Both the position numbers and the translations under genes were made by a program. The notes beneath the pieces were generated by a model that saw only the letters and a list, made by a program, of their open reading frames with translations, searched no databases and was not told the origin of the DNA. This document shows positions 32,788-48,115 of a DNA stretch of 64,000 bases, piece after piece; position 1 is the first letter of the stretch, and each line of letters opens with the position of its first letter. Source of the DNA: Acanthosoma haemorrhoidale (Eukaryota; Arthropoda; Insecta; Hemiptera; Acanthosomatidae). Where the stretch lies: positions 51,977,239 through 52,041,238 of the forward strand of contig OV884012.1 of NCBI GenBank assembly GCA_930367205.1. The letters run 5' to 3'.

Positions 32788-32856
32788 GCTCGTTCATGTA
32801 GCTTAGTAGTGTACTTCATCATATAAGGTCAAGGAGTCAAGTCCCTAGAAGGACAG
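32788..32856 (+). repeat. tRNA-like segment, possible SINE head
   Basis: A box-like TAGCTTAGTAGTG at 32799-32811 and B box-like GGAGTCAAGTCCC at 32832-32844 sit at tRNA-like spacing. Arms do not close into a clean cloverleaf, so a tRNA-derived SINE remnant or tRNA pseudogene is more likely than a working tRNA. Confidence 0.3.
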
Positions 32857-33868
32857 TAAATTTATTTAATTTAATCAATAAATAGAAGTAATAGAGGTGG
32901 CTTCTAATAGGATTGTTCCTGTATCTCGTTTTATAACTGTTCGGTTCTCGTCAGACGCAAGTCCTGAAACGAAATAAATTATCCAATAAGTAGCGATGAC
33001 TACTAGGCTTTTGTGCATAAAGCTAGATAATAAAAAAATTAATATACTTATACTGGCATTTGAAGCCCCCATTGTGCCCGCTAATCCTCGAGTGGTGCGA
33101 ACTAATCCTAGTATACACTGAGGAGACTGGTACTCCCAGCGTTGAAGCGCTTCAGACCAAAGCGCTGCCGTATTTCGTGGTAGCTACCCCTTCATTATTT
33201 TCCCCCAACTAATTTCTTCGGCTGCCACCATCGCATCAAGACTTTTTCATGTAAATACCATATTTTTCTTCGGACATTTTCGTTGTAATAAATAATAGTG
33301 AGTGAAACTCCAGGACGGTTGGAGTATATAATTTAATAAAGCATTAGTCAATGTAAACAGTGATATAAAATTTACAATCCAAAGAGTCATTAAGAGTATA
33401 ACAAAGAATTAAATATTTAAGTATATCTATTAAGTATTTAATATGCAATTTTAATATTAATGTTTTCATGAACATGGACTTTTGTAACAACCCAGTATGT
33501 TCCATGGATATACAAAGTCAAAAGACAAAATGGCTTGGCATTGAGCCCAAATGTAGGACATTATTTAAAATTATCCTTTTGTGTGGTTTGCCTTTTATAC
33601 GAGTTCCGGCTATAATAAAAACTTATTCTTTGAGCTATAAATAGCTCTAATTGCATTACTGGTCTTCTGGTTCTGTTTCAGGTCGGCTCCTTAGCTAGTG
33701 CATTATGTGAGAGCACTTTTGTTGCCGGTTGTCTAGGGGAGAGTTGGACCACTGCATTCAGAATAGATTTTAACATGATCATAAAACATTTATTGTCATT
33801 CGTCAGCCTACCGGGCGGTTATGGTCAAAGGATTCACAGTTGACTGAAGACCTAAATGTGACCTGCAG
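32857..33868. other. Non-coding stretch
   Basis: No gene recognised. A good-looking 3' splice site, TTCTGTTTCAG, occurs at 33672-33682, but no open frame follows it for long. Confidence 0.45.
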
Positions 33869-33996
33869 AACAGAACCGTGGGCAATGTCGATTGCTTATG
33901 CGACGGCATGAACCGGGACAGCGAGCCAGCTGCACCGGGCAATAAAACCAACTGCACTATTGCAGAGCATTGTATGGCGTGTTACCGTCGCTGGTG
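33869..33996 (+). CDS. Candidate cysteine-rich host exon
   Basis: A GC-balanced island in AT-rich DNA. A 44-codon stretch opens after CTGCAG (acceptor-like, 33863-33868) and reads VDCLCDGMNRDSEP then NKTNCTIAEHCMACYRRW. It ends before GTGAAG (donor-like, 33997). Five cysteines and an N-glycosylation-type NKT suggest an extracellular module. The spacing loosely recalls the small Cys-rich ectodomains of TGF-beta-type receptors, but I cannot confirm this. The polypyrimidine tract before the acceptor is weak, and no companion exon was found within the window. Confidence 0.3.
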
Positions 33997-34000
33997 GTGA

Positions 34001-34476
34001 AGTACACATAATCCTACACCAAGTTATTAATGAAGGCTTGTTTCTATCAGAGGAGGCTAATAACGTTTCACTATTCACAAACACGTTTCTTTATTTCAGT
34101 GCCAGCTAAAGCAATTTTTAATTCAACTTTAAATGAAAAATAAGTACGGTGAACAACAATAGCATATGCCCGCATTAATTGTGCTGAAGTGCTTGATTAA
34201 CAGGTTGTATTGTATACGAGACCCTACTGATGGAGGCTAGGTTTTATATTTGGCCAACAACGGCAAGGGTAATAGACTGAAAGCAAAATATAATTCTAAA
34301 TAAAAATTTAGGAACAAAAATATTTCAATTGAAAAATTTAGTAACATCTACCTATGACAGTTTTAAAATAGGTTTATTCAAGTTTTTTAATGTTAAATAT
34401 ATATGTTTGTCCATCTATTTTTAGGTTCACATAGAACCATCCCAGGTAATATTAACCTCAAACAATAAATTGCATA
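34001..34476. other. AT-rich non-coding stretch
   Basis: Nothing identified. If the preceding exon candidate is real, this would be intron. Confidence 0.5.
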
Positions 34477-34714
34477 CACCTTGTTGTGGCCACCTCTTAA
34501 TCATCACAAATAATTATAAGTTACCCTCTTCTCGTATCAGACCTTGTATCTATATCATCAAATGAATATCAGAAAATATGTATCTATTTTTCATTATCTT
34601 AATAAAGATTATGAAGTCAGTGAGAGTAGGGGGAGGAGTCAGTAGAGTCGGGGCCCATCCCCACTTCCTCACTAGCCGCCTGGAGGGGGCCCAACCCCAC
34701 CACGACTACCCGGC

Positions 34715-34722
34715 TATATAAA
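34715..34722 (+). promoter_or_regulatory. LTR TATA box
   Basis: TATATAAA, 233 bp into the LTR, followed about 30 bp later by the expected start region, which is where the Jockey-like element inserted. Confidence 0.6.
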
Positions 34723-34751
34723 CTTCGCGTCCCCAGACGGAGCACAACTAT

Positions 34752-36010
34752 ATGTTTGTATCACCGAAGCAGCTCAAGGCGATTCTTCGCCGGTGTCAGG
34801 GAAACCGAGCACCAGGGCACGACGGGATACAAACAAGCCATCTTGTTCCCATTACTACAGACAGCCAAGAGCGGAGATCACCCAGCCCACTACCGCCCGA
34901 TCAGCCTGTTACCTCAGATGGGAAAAATTTTTGAGAAGATTCTTTTGAATTATCTCAAAGATTACTGCTCGGAAAACGACATCATTCCGCCAGAGCAGAC
35001 TGGATTCCAATCGAGTATGAGCGCAGAGCACCCCCTTCTGAAGGTGCAGTCAGAAGCTAGCCATAATATGAATAGGAACATAGCCACGGCTATGATTTCC
35101 ATTGATTGCACCCAAGCGTTCGACTCGGTGTCTCACGGGACACTGTGACAAATGCTCTGCGACCGGGAATGCCCGGAACAACTGTATTCAATTCTTGCTA
35201 GCTTCCTGAAAAACAGGTCGTTGCGGGTGGGTGATAGCTTCTCCGAAGCTGCGCCACTGACCTGTGGAGTACCCCAAGGAGCCGTCTTATCCCCTGTACT
35301 ATTCAACGTCTGAGATTTTCGGAGCCCATTACAAAAATACCACAGTTACTGCTTTCGCAGATGACATAGCGGTGTACAGTAGCAGCATGAGTGCCAAGGT
35401 AGCTCTAAGACAGGCTGAAGTAGCCTGTAACCTGATCAGTGAGAGATTGGGGAGACTCAATATCTCTAAACGCGGGTAAGACTGACAGCGTAATTTTCTA
35501 TTTCCAAAAGGGAAAAAGCCCACTACCTACTAGTTACATAGTAGGAACGGAGGAAAATTCACCAGCCAACAACCTAGTATATCTGGGAATTAAAATGGAC
35601 GGGCACCTCTATTTTAGTGACCATATTACGAAGAAGTTGAAGCAAACACGCACGAAGTTTAACCGACTTACGCACTTATTGACTTCCCCCAATCTATCAC
35701 TGCGTCTCAAGCTACTGATCCACAAGAGTACTCAGGCTAGGCTACTACTCTGCTGTATGGTGCACCGCTTTTTCGCTATCCGACGTATACGACAGCTCGG
35801 CGACTCCAACAATTCCAAAACGGTATACTAATGAAAGTGGTCAGAGGTACTTCATTCGAGCAGCGGAGCAACAGTGAGCTTCACGAGATCTTTGAGCTGC
35901 CTACGGTGGATGAATTCATCCAACGTAGACATATCAAATTTTTCGACTCCCTGCAATACTTGACAAACCGGGTGTTTAACACGATAACCCCCGCTCCGTT
36001 CCCCCTTTGA
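34752..36010 (+). pseudogene. Jockey-like ORF2 (RT to C-terminus), broken
   Basis: RT motifs in order: LKAILRRCQGNRAPGHDGIQ (34780 onward), HYRPISLLPQMGKIFEKILL (34888-34950), PPEQTGFQSSMSAEHPLLKV (about 34990), MISIDCTQAFDSVSH (about 35095, with the first catalytic Asp), CGVPQGAVLSPVL-like sequence (about 35265, frameshifted), TVTAFADDIAVYSS (about 35345-35385, intact catalytic pair), YLGIKMDGHLYFSDHITKKL (about 35580) and FNRLTHLLTSPNLSLRLKLL (about 35660). The C-terminus reads FIQRRHIKFFDSLQYL and ends near 36010. I count at least four frameshifts and one nonsense codon (TGA at about 35146). The protein would reverse-transcribe its own RNA; it is dead now. Confidence 0.9.
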
Positions 36011-36247
36011 TGGCAGGACGCTGTCGCGGCTGGAACACTTTAGTCTAGGTTCTAGGTTTAGGTTTTAGTGTAAGTGTTTTCCACGGTTGCAAGCTGAAGG
36101 TGAGCCTCATCACCTAGTGAGTGTATGTGTATTGGACTTGATTAACAACAATCAGAAATTATTATATTTTATGCACTCCTTCGAATGCATCTGCAAATGC
36201 AGCACGAGGAGACAGCTGTAATTCCAAATTTACTTATTTATTTTTGT

Positions 36248-36252
<5 letters not shown>

Positions 36253-36291
<39 letters not shown>
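36253..36291. repeat. (TA)n microsatellite
   Basis: About 19 TA units inside the 3' UTR of the retrotransposon. The copy at 15.6 kb has only about five units, so the tract expanded in this copy or contracted in that one. Confidence 0.9.
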
Positions 36292-36294
<3 letters not shown>

Positions 36295-36995
36295 CAATAA
36301 AGAGGTTTTGAAAGAAAAACAAAACAAAAAAAAACGGAGCACAGACAGAACACCGGCACATTGAACACTTCTCTCTCTCTCTGCACTGGCGCTTGCTGCT
36401 CTACTCAAAACCATGGTCTTCTCATTCAACCACCTCTGCATCTCTCTCTCCTAACCTCGCTATGTAACCTCGAGTCCGGCGTTGTCAGACACCACACCTT
36501 CCTAGTGGGAATCTCTGCCTTCGTCTCGCTAAAACTAGCACCTCCTTGGGAGAGACCTCTCCCTTGCGGACGACGGTTGCCGTGGCCCTGCAAATTTTCC
36601 TAGCAGTGTCTCCCATGGCAATCCAGTCTGCCTCTTTCCGGTTCACACTCGCCTTTGGGATCCGGATGGTTTTCGCCTACCCTTAGATACCGAGAGTGAA
36701 TTCGTGGTCATTCCAAGACCACATAAACTACCTATAAACCTACCCTGTACCTCTTCTCCTGAACATAGTGCTTTGTCGGGGCACACACACCTAAAGATCT
36801 TATGGAGTCAGATCAAAGCGAATTAGGCTGCCCGCCGACTAGGTTGGCAGCCAGGGCGAAAGACCATGGTCCGTCCACCTTATTTCTTTCTGGGCGCTCG
36901 CCGGACGGCGGCTAAGAGGTTGTAGCGACCCTAGCCCGCGGCGGGCGTCTTCCCCCCTTGGGGATGCTCAGGTATAAACTGAGCCCAACACACCT

Positions 36996-37827
36996 TCACA
37001 ACCTTTTATCATCATTTAGAGGCTATGCAGTTTCTTAAACTTCTTATTGCGGTTTTCTGCCGTCTACAGATGTGCACAGATTGCATAAAGTATTTTAGGC
37101 AAATGTATCATAGCGTACTAATTAAAATGTATAAAAATATATTTGGTCCTTTGATTGAGAGTCATTTTAAAGTAGCAAACGAACATTTTTTAATTTATTT
37201 AATATTAATAAAGACTCAAGTCCATGTTCAGGAAGTAGTTTTGATGTAACACGCTTACATCAAGTTTAATTAGTCTAATGAAATCTAAAGCCCTTTCACA
37301 AGAAGTCGAATTTGACGTAGATGCCATCAATTAATTTAATATTATTGAATGTTTACAATAAGCCATACACTTGTTTTATAGTGAAATGATTTACAAATCT
37401 TTTATGAGGATTGAAATTGAAATATGCTTAATAACTAATGAATTAGCGTTATATAATATCATCCAGCAGTTAAATTTTATCTGCTAGTTGCAACGTTATG
37501 GAGAGGATGACTAGTGGAATCTACCGACCAGATAGTCAGACCGACAAAATTGATAGACAGATGGGATGTGGATATGGGTTTCATGGTAACTTCTCTCCAC
37601 TCTTCTTCTAGAAGAATGTTTATTTTGTGTATAATTGTTTATAGCCTCGCTCGAATTCCCAGCTATAGTTAGTGTGTTCGACTGGTTTATAGAGATATAG
37701 TTTACAACCAATAAAGTTAGGTCTGTTAATAGAAAGCCATGCTTTGATTGTTTTAGTGATACTTCTTCTTTAGTGCTCTACATAATCGATAGATGGCTCG
37801 CACCAATATACTACCTCAAAGGTACCA
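36996..37827. other. Non-coding stretch
   Basis: AT-rich, short open frames without motifs. Nothing identified. Confidence 0.5.
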
Positions 37828-41344
<3,517 letters not shown>

Positions 41345-41530
41345 GGGGGGGGGGAGGTCAAGTGGCTGAAGTGCGACACTCAGCGACCTCTAGACCTGGG
41401 TTCGTGTCCGTGCTGTGGCCATTAATTTTTGTTTGCTCGCCTGCTGCACAACGGGAGCCATCATGAAGAGCACTTATCGCGGAAGGAAGCAGGGTCAGGT
41501 GAAAAAAACTTGGAGATTGAAGAGACGCTG
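41345..41530 (+). repeat. tRNA-derived SINE-like sequence
   Basis: An A box-like TGGCTGAAGTGCG (41363-41375) and B box GGTTCGTGTCC (41399-41409) lie at tRNA spacing, within a GTCAAGTGGCTGAAGTGCGA context like a serine or leucine tRNA. The body continues about 110 bp with no cloverleaf closure. It is preceded by a G-run (41343-41354). The expected A-tail is not clear. Confidence 0.5.
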
Positions 41531-42735
41531 ATTTATTTCACACATAAACTAAGGAGGGCAAATAAAAACAAATGTGCTTAGTATAAACTTCACATAAAAC
41601 TATTCCATACTCAACATCCATTAGGGGACTGGTCATAGAATCACAGGCCCATATTACAAGAACATCCACTCAAATCTAAATTCACAGCTTACTATGAACA
41701 CCCAATTTGGTGTATTAATGTTCTATTTTGAGCTTAGACAAATAAATAATGGAAAAAATGTGTTAATTTTTAATTTACTTATAGGTTTAATGGCTTTTGT
41801 GAATCTTTTTTCTATTTGCTCGGCAAAATAGGAAATTGTATTACAACCCCGCTTGCCACTTTTTTTTTATGATTTTTATCTTGCTAGATTTCGAAGCATG
41901 TTTTGCAGAGACATTCAATCCACAAGTTAAACTTTAAACAAATAATAAATATTTTTTGTAAGTAACTAAGGCGTTGGTTGCATTGCGATGGCGGCTTGGA
42001 TAGAGGAGGTGGCGTGCATGACCCGTCAGCGCCTTTCAGGTTCTGAACCAAGGATAAGCTGGATATTAAAACGGTTTTTGTCCTCAGCTATTAATAGCTA
42101 TTATTAAGAGGGGATAGCTGTAAGAAGTTTTAACGTCTAGTGTTTTTGTATTCTTTTATAGCCTCACTGAGGTTATGGAAGTCATAACTGCAACTTGAGG
42201 AGCTGTAGTTCACATTCCTTCACTACCGACTGAGTTAGATACAAGCTGCAAGTAACAAGATTAAGGTTCTTTGTCTTGATGTAGGTCCAAAGTGTAAAAA
42301 CAATTTCTATTTTAAGATTGTTGTGATTGATACAAATTATTTTAGTAAAAATAATTATTACTCCTTAATACGAAAATACGTATTTTCCAAGCATATTGAG
42401 AGAGATATCACATTAAAAATCGTGGGCCTGAGATATTGTATGTTTTCTTTTTAGCTGTGATTATACAAAATTATCAGTGAATTAGCGTCCACAATTTTAA
42501 GTCATTCCGTGTTTTATGTAGTTTCATTTCCTCTTTCCAGTTTTTCAAACTGCTCAGTATCCTTTGAAACTCCACCCAAAGCAATAGGTTTCATGACCTA
42601 TATATTCAATTGCATATTTACGACCACCAATTATCCACTTAATAGGAAATATTTCATTATTCATTTTTCAGAAACCTAGTAAGTCAATAATAATGATCTC
42701 TACTATGTCCTATCAATGTTTCCAATATTCAAAGT
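41531..42735. other. Non-coding stretch
   Basis: No gene. A GC-richer patch at 41965-42055 (GATGGCGGCTTGG ... GTCAGCGCCTTTCAGG) has no extended frame. Confidence 0.45.
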
Positions 42736-42890
42736 TTTCAAATAATCTTACTAAAAATATGTCAGCCCATTTTACAATCCAAAAACATCCTGCACACCCA
42801 TCAATTGGGCTTCCGGTCAAGAAACTCCACTGCTCAACAAGATTTCTCTGCATTTGAACGCAATAGAACGGGTAATTGAAAAAAATTATT
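42736..42890 (+). pseudogene. Short Jockey-like RT fragment
   Basis: About 45 codons read QSKNILHTHQLGFRSRNSTA, matching ESKNLFPTHQFGFRQRHSTA in the element at 14.3 kb. It ends at a TGA near 42880. Neither the upstream nor the downstream RT is present. Confidence 0.8.
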
Positions 42891-43919
42891 TTCCTTTCAT
42901 ATTTAGTAGGATATCAAATCAATAATCTCGTTGCCTATAATAGTAATTTGTAATTTATGTTTTTTTTTTATTTTCCAACTGTAATTGTACAAAATCAATA
43001 AAAGTGTTCAATAAAATTTTTAACTCATTCTGTGTTTTACTTTCATTTAATGTTCCAATGAAGCTAAAAATAAAACCAGTCCATGATAAGTTACAACTCT
43101 CATAATTAATTATTTTCTTGATAGTGAAACAATATCTAATTTTTTTATTTATTTTTTTTTTTGAGGTTCAGAACCTTAACTAAACTAGTCATTTTTTTTA
43201 CAGGAATGCTATTTGCAAAGTAGTTCCATTTAATGGTAAAAATAAAAGTAATGCTGGAGAAAATAATAAGTGTCTATAATCAATAGGTCACTGTGTAATG
43301 AAACTAAAACAAATCCTAGCATATTTTGCAGGGTATTAGTTTTATTGCAGGGGAGATATTGTTCTTAAAATGTTATTTAAGAATATGATTAAGAATATTG
43401 ATTATATGATTTTTAGATATACATTGGGGGTTTAGTGGACAAAAAAACACAAAATCTAATGAATGTCACTTTCTTTTTAGTATTTAAATACAGATCTGTA
43501 CATGCGCTATTATTAGACAATCACCTACCGCTATCGCTTTCAATTAACCATACACCGATTACTACCATTCATAGGCCTTTTTTTCAGCTTTAAAGCTGTC
43601 TCATCAGACAATTTACGTGAGTTGATCACGAGGGAGCCCTCAATAAGTGAGTAAATCAATGACTATACTCCTTCAGTGAGTGTAATAGATAATAGATGAC
43701 ACAGAGAGGCCGACTTCACTGTGTGATATCTATGTTATATTGGCCTAGCCTTGCGCGTGCCTCAGCCGGATCATCGATAACATAGGCAATAGACTTAACC
43801 TACATCACGGTCCCAGTAGCCGAGCGGGAGCAGCATCGCCGTCTATGGGTTTAACTTCGTGATTTTAATACTCTTGAAACAAACACCTATTAAAAAAAAA
43901 AATATTATATTTCAATAAA
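42891..43919. other. Non-coding stretch with a weak tRNA-like patch
   Basis: AT-rich. At about 43814-43870 an AGTAGCCGAGCGGGAGCAGC segment resembles a tRNA 5' half and A box, but the B box (GGGTTTAACTTCG) is poor; at best a SINE or tRNA relic. Confidence 0.35.
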
Positions 43920-45220
43920 TATTATAGACGATGAAACGATCCGTTTTTATCAACAATTCATGCCACAAGTAAAAAACACTCAAGGTCTCTGGGACCAACT
44001 CCTACTTCATCGCCAAATAAAAGAAAAACACGCCGTTCTTACAGGAATGTGCAAATAAATTCGTCGTCTGCAGCTAGCTCACTGGAAGACTTGCCCACCA
44101 CAAGCAAGCACTTCTAAAGAGACAGAACTTCTAAACAGACAGGCACCGCCAACGAGTCCCGTTCTTCAAGCCTAATAGTTTTGAGATGCTGAAAAATACT
44201 GAAGTAGGTACGGGCAAATATACATGTCTCAATCGTTCTCAGGATAGTAAAATTTCTCCAGACACTCCCGATATGTATAGAGCCATATTAAAATATATGG
44301 AAGGAATGAATGCTGATTTCTATACTTATCAGCTAAACCAAGAGAGACCACTACGGGTGATCAGAAACTCTGCATCTCACTACACAGCTGACGAAACGTG
44401 ATAAAACATGCATTTCAATTTATCTTTTACTTGTGTCTGTACGAAAGGAGAATCATGTAATAACCACTATAATACCAAACAATTTAATTGTGTACAATAT
44501 ACAAGAAACCTTTGTTGTAACATGTAGCTATATAAAATTCCACTCATTTTGTATTAACATTAAGAATATTAGCAATGATTGCATATCTAACGCATTTCAT
44601 AAAAACTTAGATGAATGTATCACCACAACTATTGTAACTCCTACTCCTTTCATTCAGTATTACGATTTTATAGTTGTATATTTAACTTTTAATTAATCAT
44701 ATGTATTTATTGTAAGCAATAGTACCTTACCTATACACTTATCCTTCTCCTCTATTATTAAGTTAGATACTTAGGAAATTATTTATAAGCAAATTGAGAA
44801 AAATGTATTTAGAAACTAATGTATTGTCTATAAAACATGTTATTTCTTAATATCACCATCCTGCCCAGGAGTTCAGGAATTAAAAACGGGAGAAGTTCTA
44901 TAATGCTAAGATAATGTTAAGAACAAGCAGAAGGGGGTTGAGGAGAACTGTATCAGTTATACCTGCCTCGTGACTTCATGAAAGTCACTGATGGTTCCTG
45001 TTATTTTTAAGTAAGGAGGGTAAGCAGGAGGGTTCCTTACTTCCCTTACTCCCTATTCCCAGAACTATCCTTTTCTTATACATATATGTCTCAGCTTTTA
45101 GCCCCAGACCCCACTAGTTCCCACACTCAGTCCTAGACATGTAATAATCTTAATATTTCTATATACCAGTGTTTTGATTGTACTTCATAATAAAGCTTTT
45201 CTTTCTTTTCTTTTAAAATA
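43920..45220 (+). pseudogene. Jockey-like ORF1 fragment with probable 3' UTR
   Basis: The plus-strand frame at 44186-44401 contains MNADFYTYQLNQERPLRVIR, the conserved stretch just before the zinc knuckles in Jockey ORF1 proteins (usually F.TYQLKEER..RVVIR; one Val is missing here). Upstream, PQASTSKETELLNRQAPPTS looks like the Ser/Thr/Pro-rich N-terminal region in a shifted frame. The knuckles are absent. The GC-balanced tail at 44900-45215, ending in AATAAAGC and pyrimidine-rich sequence, could be the 3' UTR of the same insertion after internal deletion, or a separate one. Confidence 0.6.
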
Positions 45221-47179
45221 CTCTCCTCTACAAAGATTATTTCACTGACGATAGTTGGCTTGCCATACAACTTACAAAAAAAAATCTTAAATAACTTCTG
45301 TCTTTGAAATTTGGCAAAACGGGCATATTATATTTCATGTATCTTTACATATAAGTTCTCGTCTCCCGGCTGTAGGTGACCAAAAAAAAGAATGAATAAG
45401 GAGGTTAATGACGCAACGCAATGGTTTGGTTTATAACTGGCTTTATTCTCCTCCTGGTCCTCTATACACACTTTACGGGTTTGTTTACCTTAGGCTATGT
45501 GGTATTAGGCTTAACATTGCCGTACCGCTAGCCGTAACTTATATATAGGCATACATACTTATGAAAGATATGATTCATGTGAAAAATATATGCAGACAGA
45601 AAGATAGACAACTGAAGATCGTCCCGTATCTTTTTTAAATTACTTCTTCCTTCAGGCTCAAAAAAATGAACTATGTGGCATTGCAATAAATGACTTAATT
45701 TAAATATTTAAACCATCAAAATCTCAGTTTCACTGTTTAATTAATATGTTCCGATCATTATCAAAACTTATATTTTTCGTTTCTAAATATTTAATAATTT
45801 GAGTTTTAACAGATTACAAAATAGGATGATGCTGTATAATTAAATATTTCAAACAATATCTGCTCTTTTAAAGTACACATTTTTATAGGATCGTAACTGC
45901 GAATTGTTAAATTTTATAGCTTACATGGGAATGTGATTTAGTAAGCGGAAAATGGCTTAAAGCATTTTCAAAATAGCCTTATTTATATTTGTATTCTGTT
46001 ACTGGCCCGATTTCTCGAATATACTTGAAGTAAGTGGATATTTCCATATATTTTAGGCCTCCTTTATTTTAGTAAAATATCTAAAACATGGGATTCATCA
46101 GAATTCAGAGCACTTTCAAATTTAACATAAGTGACTTGGAGCAAACAGTAAATTTTATTAGGAAAAAAATATCTTTCCAGGTAAAAAAACCAACTGTTTT
46201 TAGGCGAAATATCTAAAATGTGGAATTCATTATCACCGTCTAAATGGGTTAGGTACAACGTCTCAATGACATGTTTTTAAAACCTCATCGATGGAATTGG
46301 AAACACCTTTAAGTACATCCGTTCGCAAGTTACATTCTTCTCCACATAAAGGCACTATAGAGAGATTGAAAGTGACTAAAAAAAACTTGAAAATAAGCAT
46401 TAACTGTTGTTTTTTTTAATGACGTAACAACCAACATGATCTAACAATCCAATTTTTAGAATATTGCTTCAGATAACAGTTATATAAAAATTTTTTTTTT
46501 TAATTCTACTACTTTCATATTCACCGGCACATATATGCAGTTGAAGACTAAAAAAAAATACTCAGTTGTGAGTTATAAGAACAGAGAGAGCCGAAAAAAT
46601 CCAGGAATAGCCATGTTGTGCCGGCTATGAAACGAGACTGAAAAAAAGCAATGAAAAAATGTCCTCACATTAAGCTGGTGGCCTGGCTAAGCAGTTCCTC
46701 CGACTGGATGTTTTACGACGCAATATGCACCATTTTGTTCGGGTTTCAGAGTCGTAGGGCAAAATCTGAGCCAAAAATAAAGGTGAAGGTATTTAAAATA
46801 TTTCCGGGAAACATTGAGACGTATTATGTACTTAAATGTAACACAAATATAAAGAAAACAACTCTGCCTCTCCACAAAGTGCATGTTCTTGTATTTAACA
46901 TCGCTTTCGAGCATCACCCTGCCATTTTTTTATTATTCTACAAAAAATAGAAGCACATATGACTATGGATAAACATCTTACACTAGGAAACATTTCAAAA
47001 TAACATTATTAAATGCAAGTCAACAAAAAACCAAAAACAGGTAACAACTAGACAAATTTATGAATTTGTACAACATAAACTGTTACATGAGAAAATAAAT
47101 ATTATTTGACACATGCAAATACCTAATACTAAATGAATGAATAAATAAATAATATTTTACAAATGTTTAAGAAACTAGC
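45221..47179. other. AT-rich stretch with an unrecognised 99-codon frame
   Basis: The plus-strand frame at 46651-46950 (MKKCPHIKLVAWLSSSSDWM ...) is the longest here. It has no domain I recognise, low-complexity surroundings and an equally open frame on the other strand, so coding status is doubtful. Confidence 0.35.
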
Positions 47180-48115
47180 AGTCTTTTTTGGCTCGGCCTC
47201 CTGAAAACAGTCGGTGTCGATGGAGAGAGCACTTTTTGTGGGCTTCGGCTTGATAGTCTTAGTTAGGCTTTAACTCGTCTTCGTCGGTGGAGTGGCCTGG
47301 GTAACAGGTGGTCCAGTCACCTTTTTTCGAAGAAGAAAGCTGAAGAACAGCTGGGCTGGATTGCTGCGACCTCCTGTTCAACAGCGGCTTCCCGTCCCAG
47401 TTCAGCTATTTGCCAACGCATTGGGTATAATGTTTTTCCATCGTGTTTTTGTAAAACGTATTTTTTTCAATTTTGAGATGGGAAAGAATCTTCCTCTTCT
47501 CTTGTAAGGCCTCTCCATGCTGTCGGTTGCAATTTCGATCGATGCCCCGACCTCTCAGTTTTCTAGTTATCCGAGTTGGTCTTCCCTAGTGATCCACAAT
47601 CGTCTCCCTGATCATTTTCCTACGTGCTCAGAAGGTGTAACCTCTTCCGAGGAAGGGAAAACCTCTTCTTCCAAGTCGTAGCTGAAACTGAATTGCTTCT
47701 CATCCTTGCTTCCACCTGTCATCCCTCCTCTAGGCTCGGCATAACTCCGTATTTTGGCATGCACCTTCCATAAAATGATACCCGAACGCATGCACATAAA
47801 TTTTATGTGCTTACCATCACACAAGTTTTTCATTCAAGCCACACTTAGGCAATGGTATTGCGTCTGCTAGGGTTTGGCATAAAGGTTGGGTGAGTACATT
47901 AATGGCACAAAATCGCTGACCTGAATTTAGATAAGTAGCCCCGCTTGTCTGGTCAAATCTCATCTCTGTGAAGTATATTGAGCGTTCTGGCATCTTTCGA
48001 ATAGGAACTGACGTTCATTAACGATTCAGCGAGACTGGAGGTAAATGAGTCCACAGCAGGAGGAAGCCAATACTTCAACGGTAAAATTAAGACTGCGTAA
48101 TGCGGAGCACTACTA
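47180..48115 (-). pseudogene. Unrecognised coding-like relic
   Basis: A less AT-rich island of about 900 bp. On the minus strand, frames give RSIYFTEMRFDQTSGATYLN (about 47.97 kb), MKNLCDGKHIKFMCMRSGII (47833 onward), SKDEKQFSFSYDLEEEVFPS, and later MERPYKRRGRFF and a Thr/Lys/Pro-rich stretch GPPVTQATPPTKTS (about 47.3 kb). Frameshifts and stops separate them. This looks like decayed protein-coding sequence, perhaps a retroelement ORF1, but I find no zinc knuckle, RT or transposase motif, so no family is assigned. Confidence 0.3.

Larger units (their letters stand above)
34747..36333 (+). mobile_element. 5'-truncated Jockey-like retrotransposon, TSD ACGGAGCACA
   Basis: Bounded by an exact 10-bp duplication ACGGAGCACA (34737-34746 and 36334-36343). 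It contains the RT half of ORF2, a 3' UTR of about 320 bp with a (TA)n tract (36253-36291), an AATAAAGAGG signal at 36296-36305 and an A-rich tail. It lacks ORF1 and the endonuclease. Its last 130 bp recur in the insertion at 15556, so the two belong to one family; the RT relic at 16566 is also close to it. Confidence 0.95.
34482..36990 (+). mobile_element. Solo LTR (about 912 bp) split by a Jockey-like insertion, TSD CACCT
   Basis: Ends TGTTGTGGCC and GAGCCCAACA, with CACCT at 34477-34481 and 36991-36995. Removing the nested element (34747-36333 plus one 10-bp duplication) leaves about 912 bp. It is in the opposite orientation to the TGTCGGG copies and shares their conserved core in reverse (for example GAATTCGTGGTCATTCCAAG). 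A TATATAAA box at 34715-34722 indicates plus-strand sense transcription. The outermost ends have diverged from the minus-oriented copies. Confidence 0.9.

Noticed and set aside
43814..43870. Possible tRNA gene
   Set aside because: The A box is acceptable but the B box is poor and no acceptor or T stem closes; treated as weak relic only.
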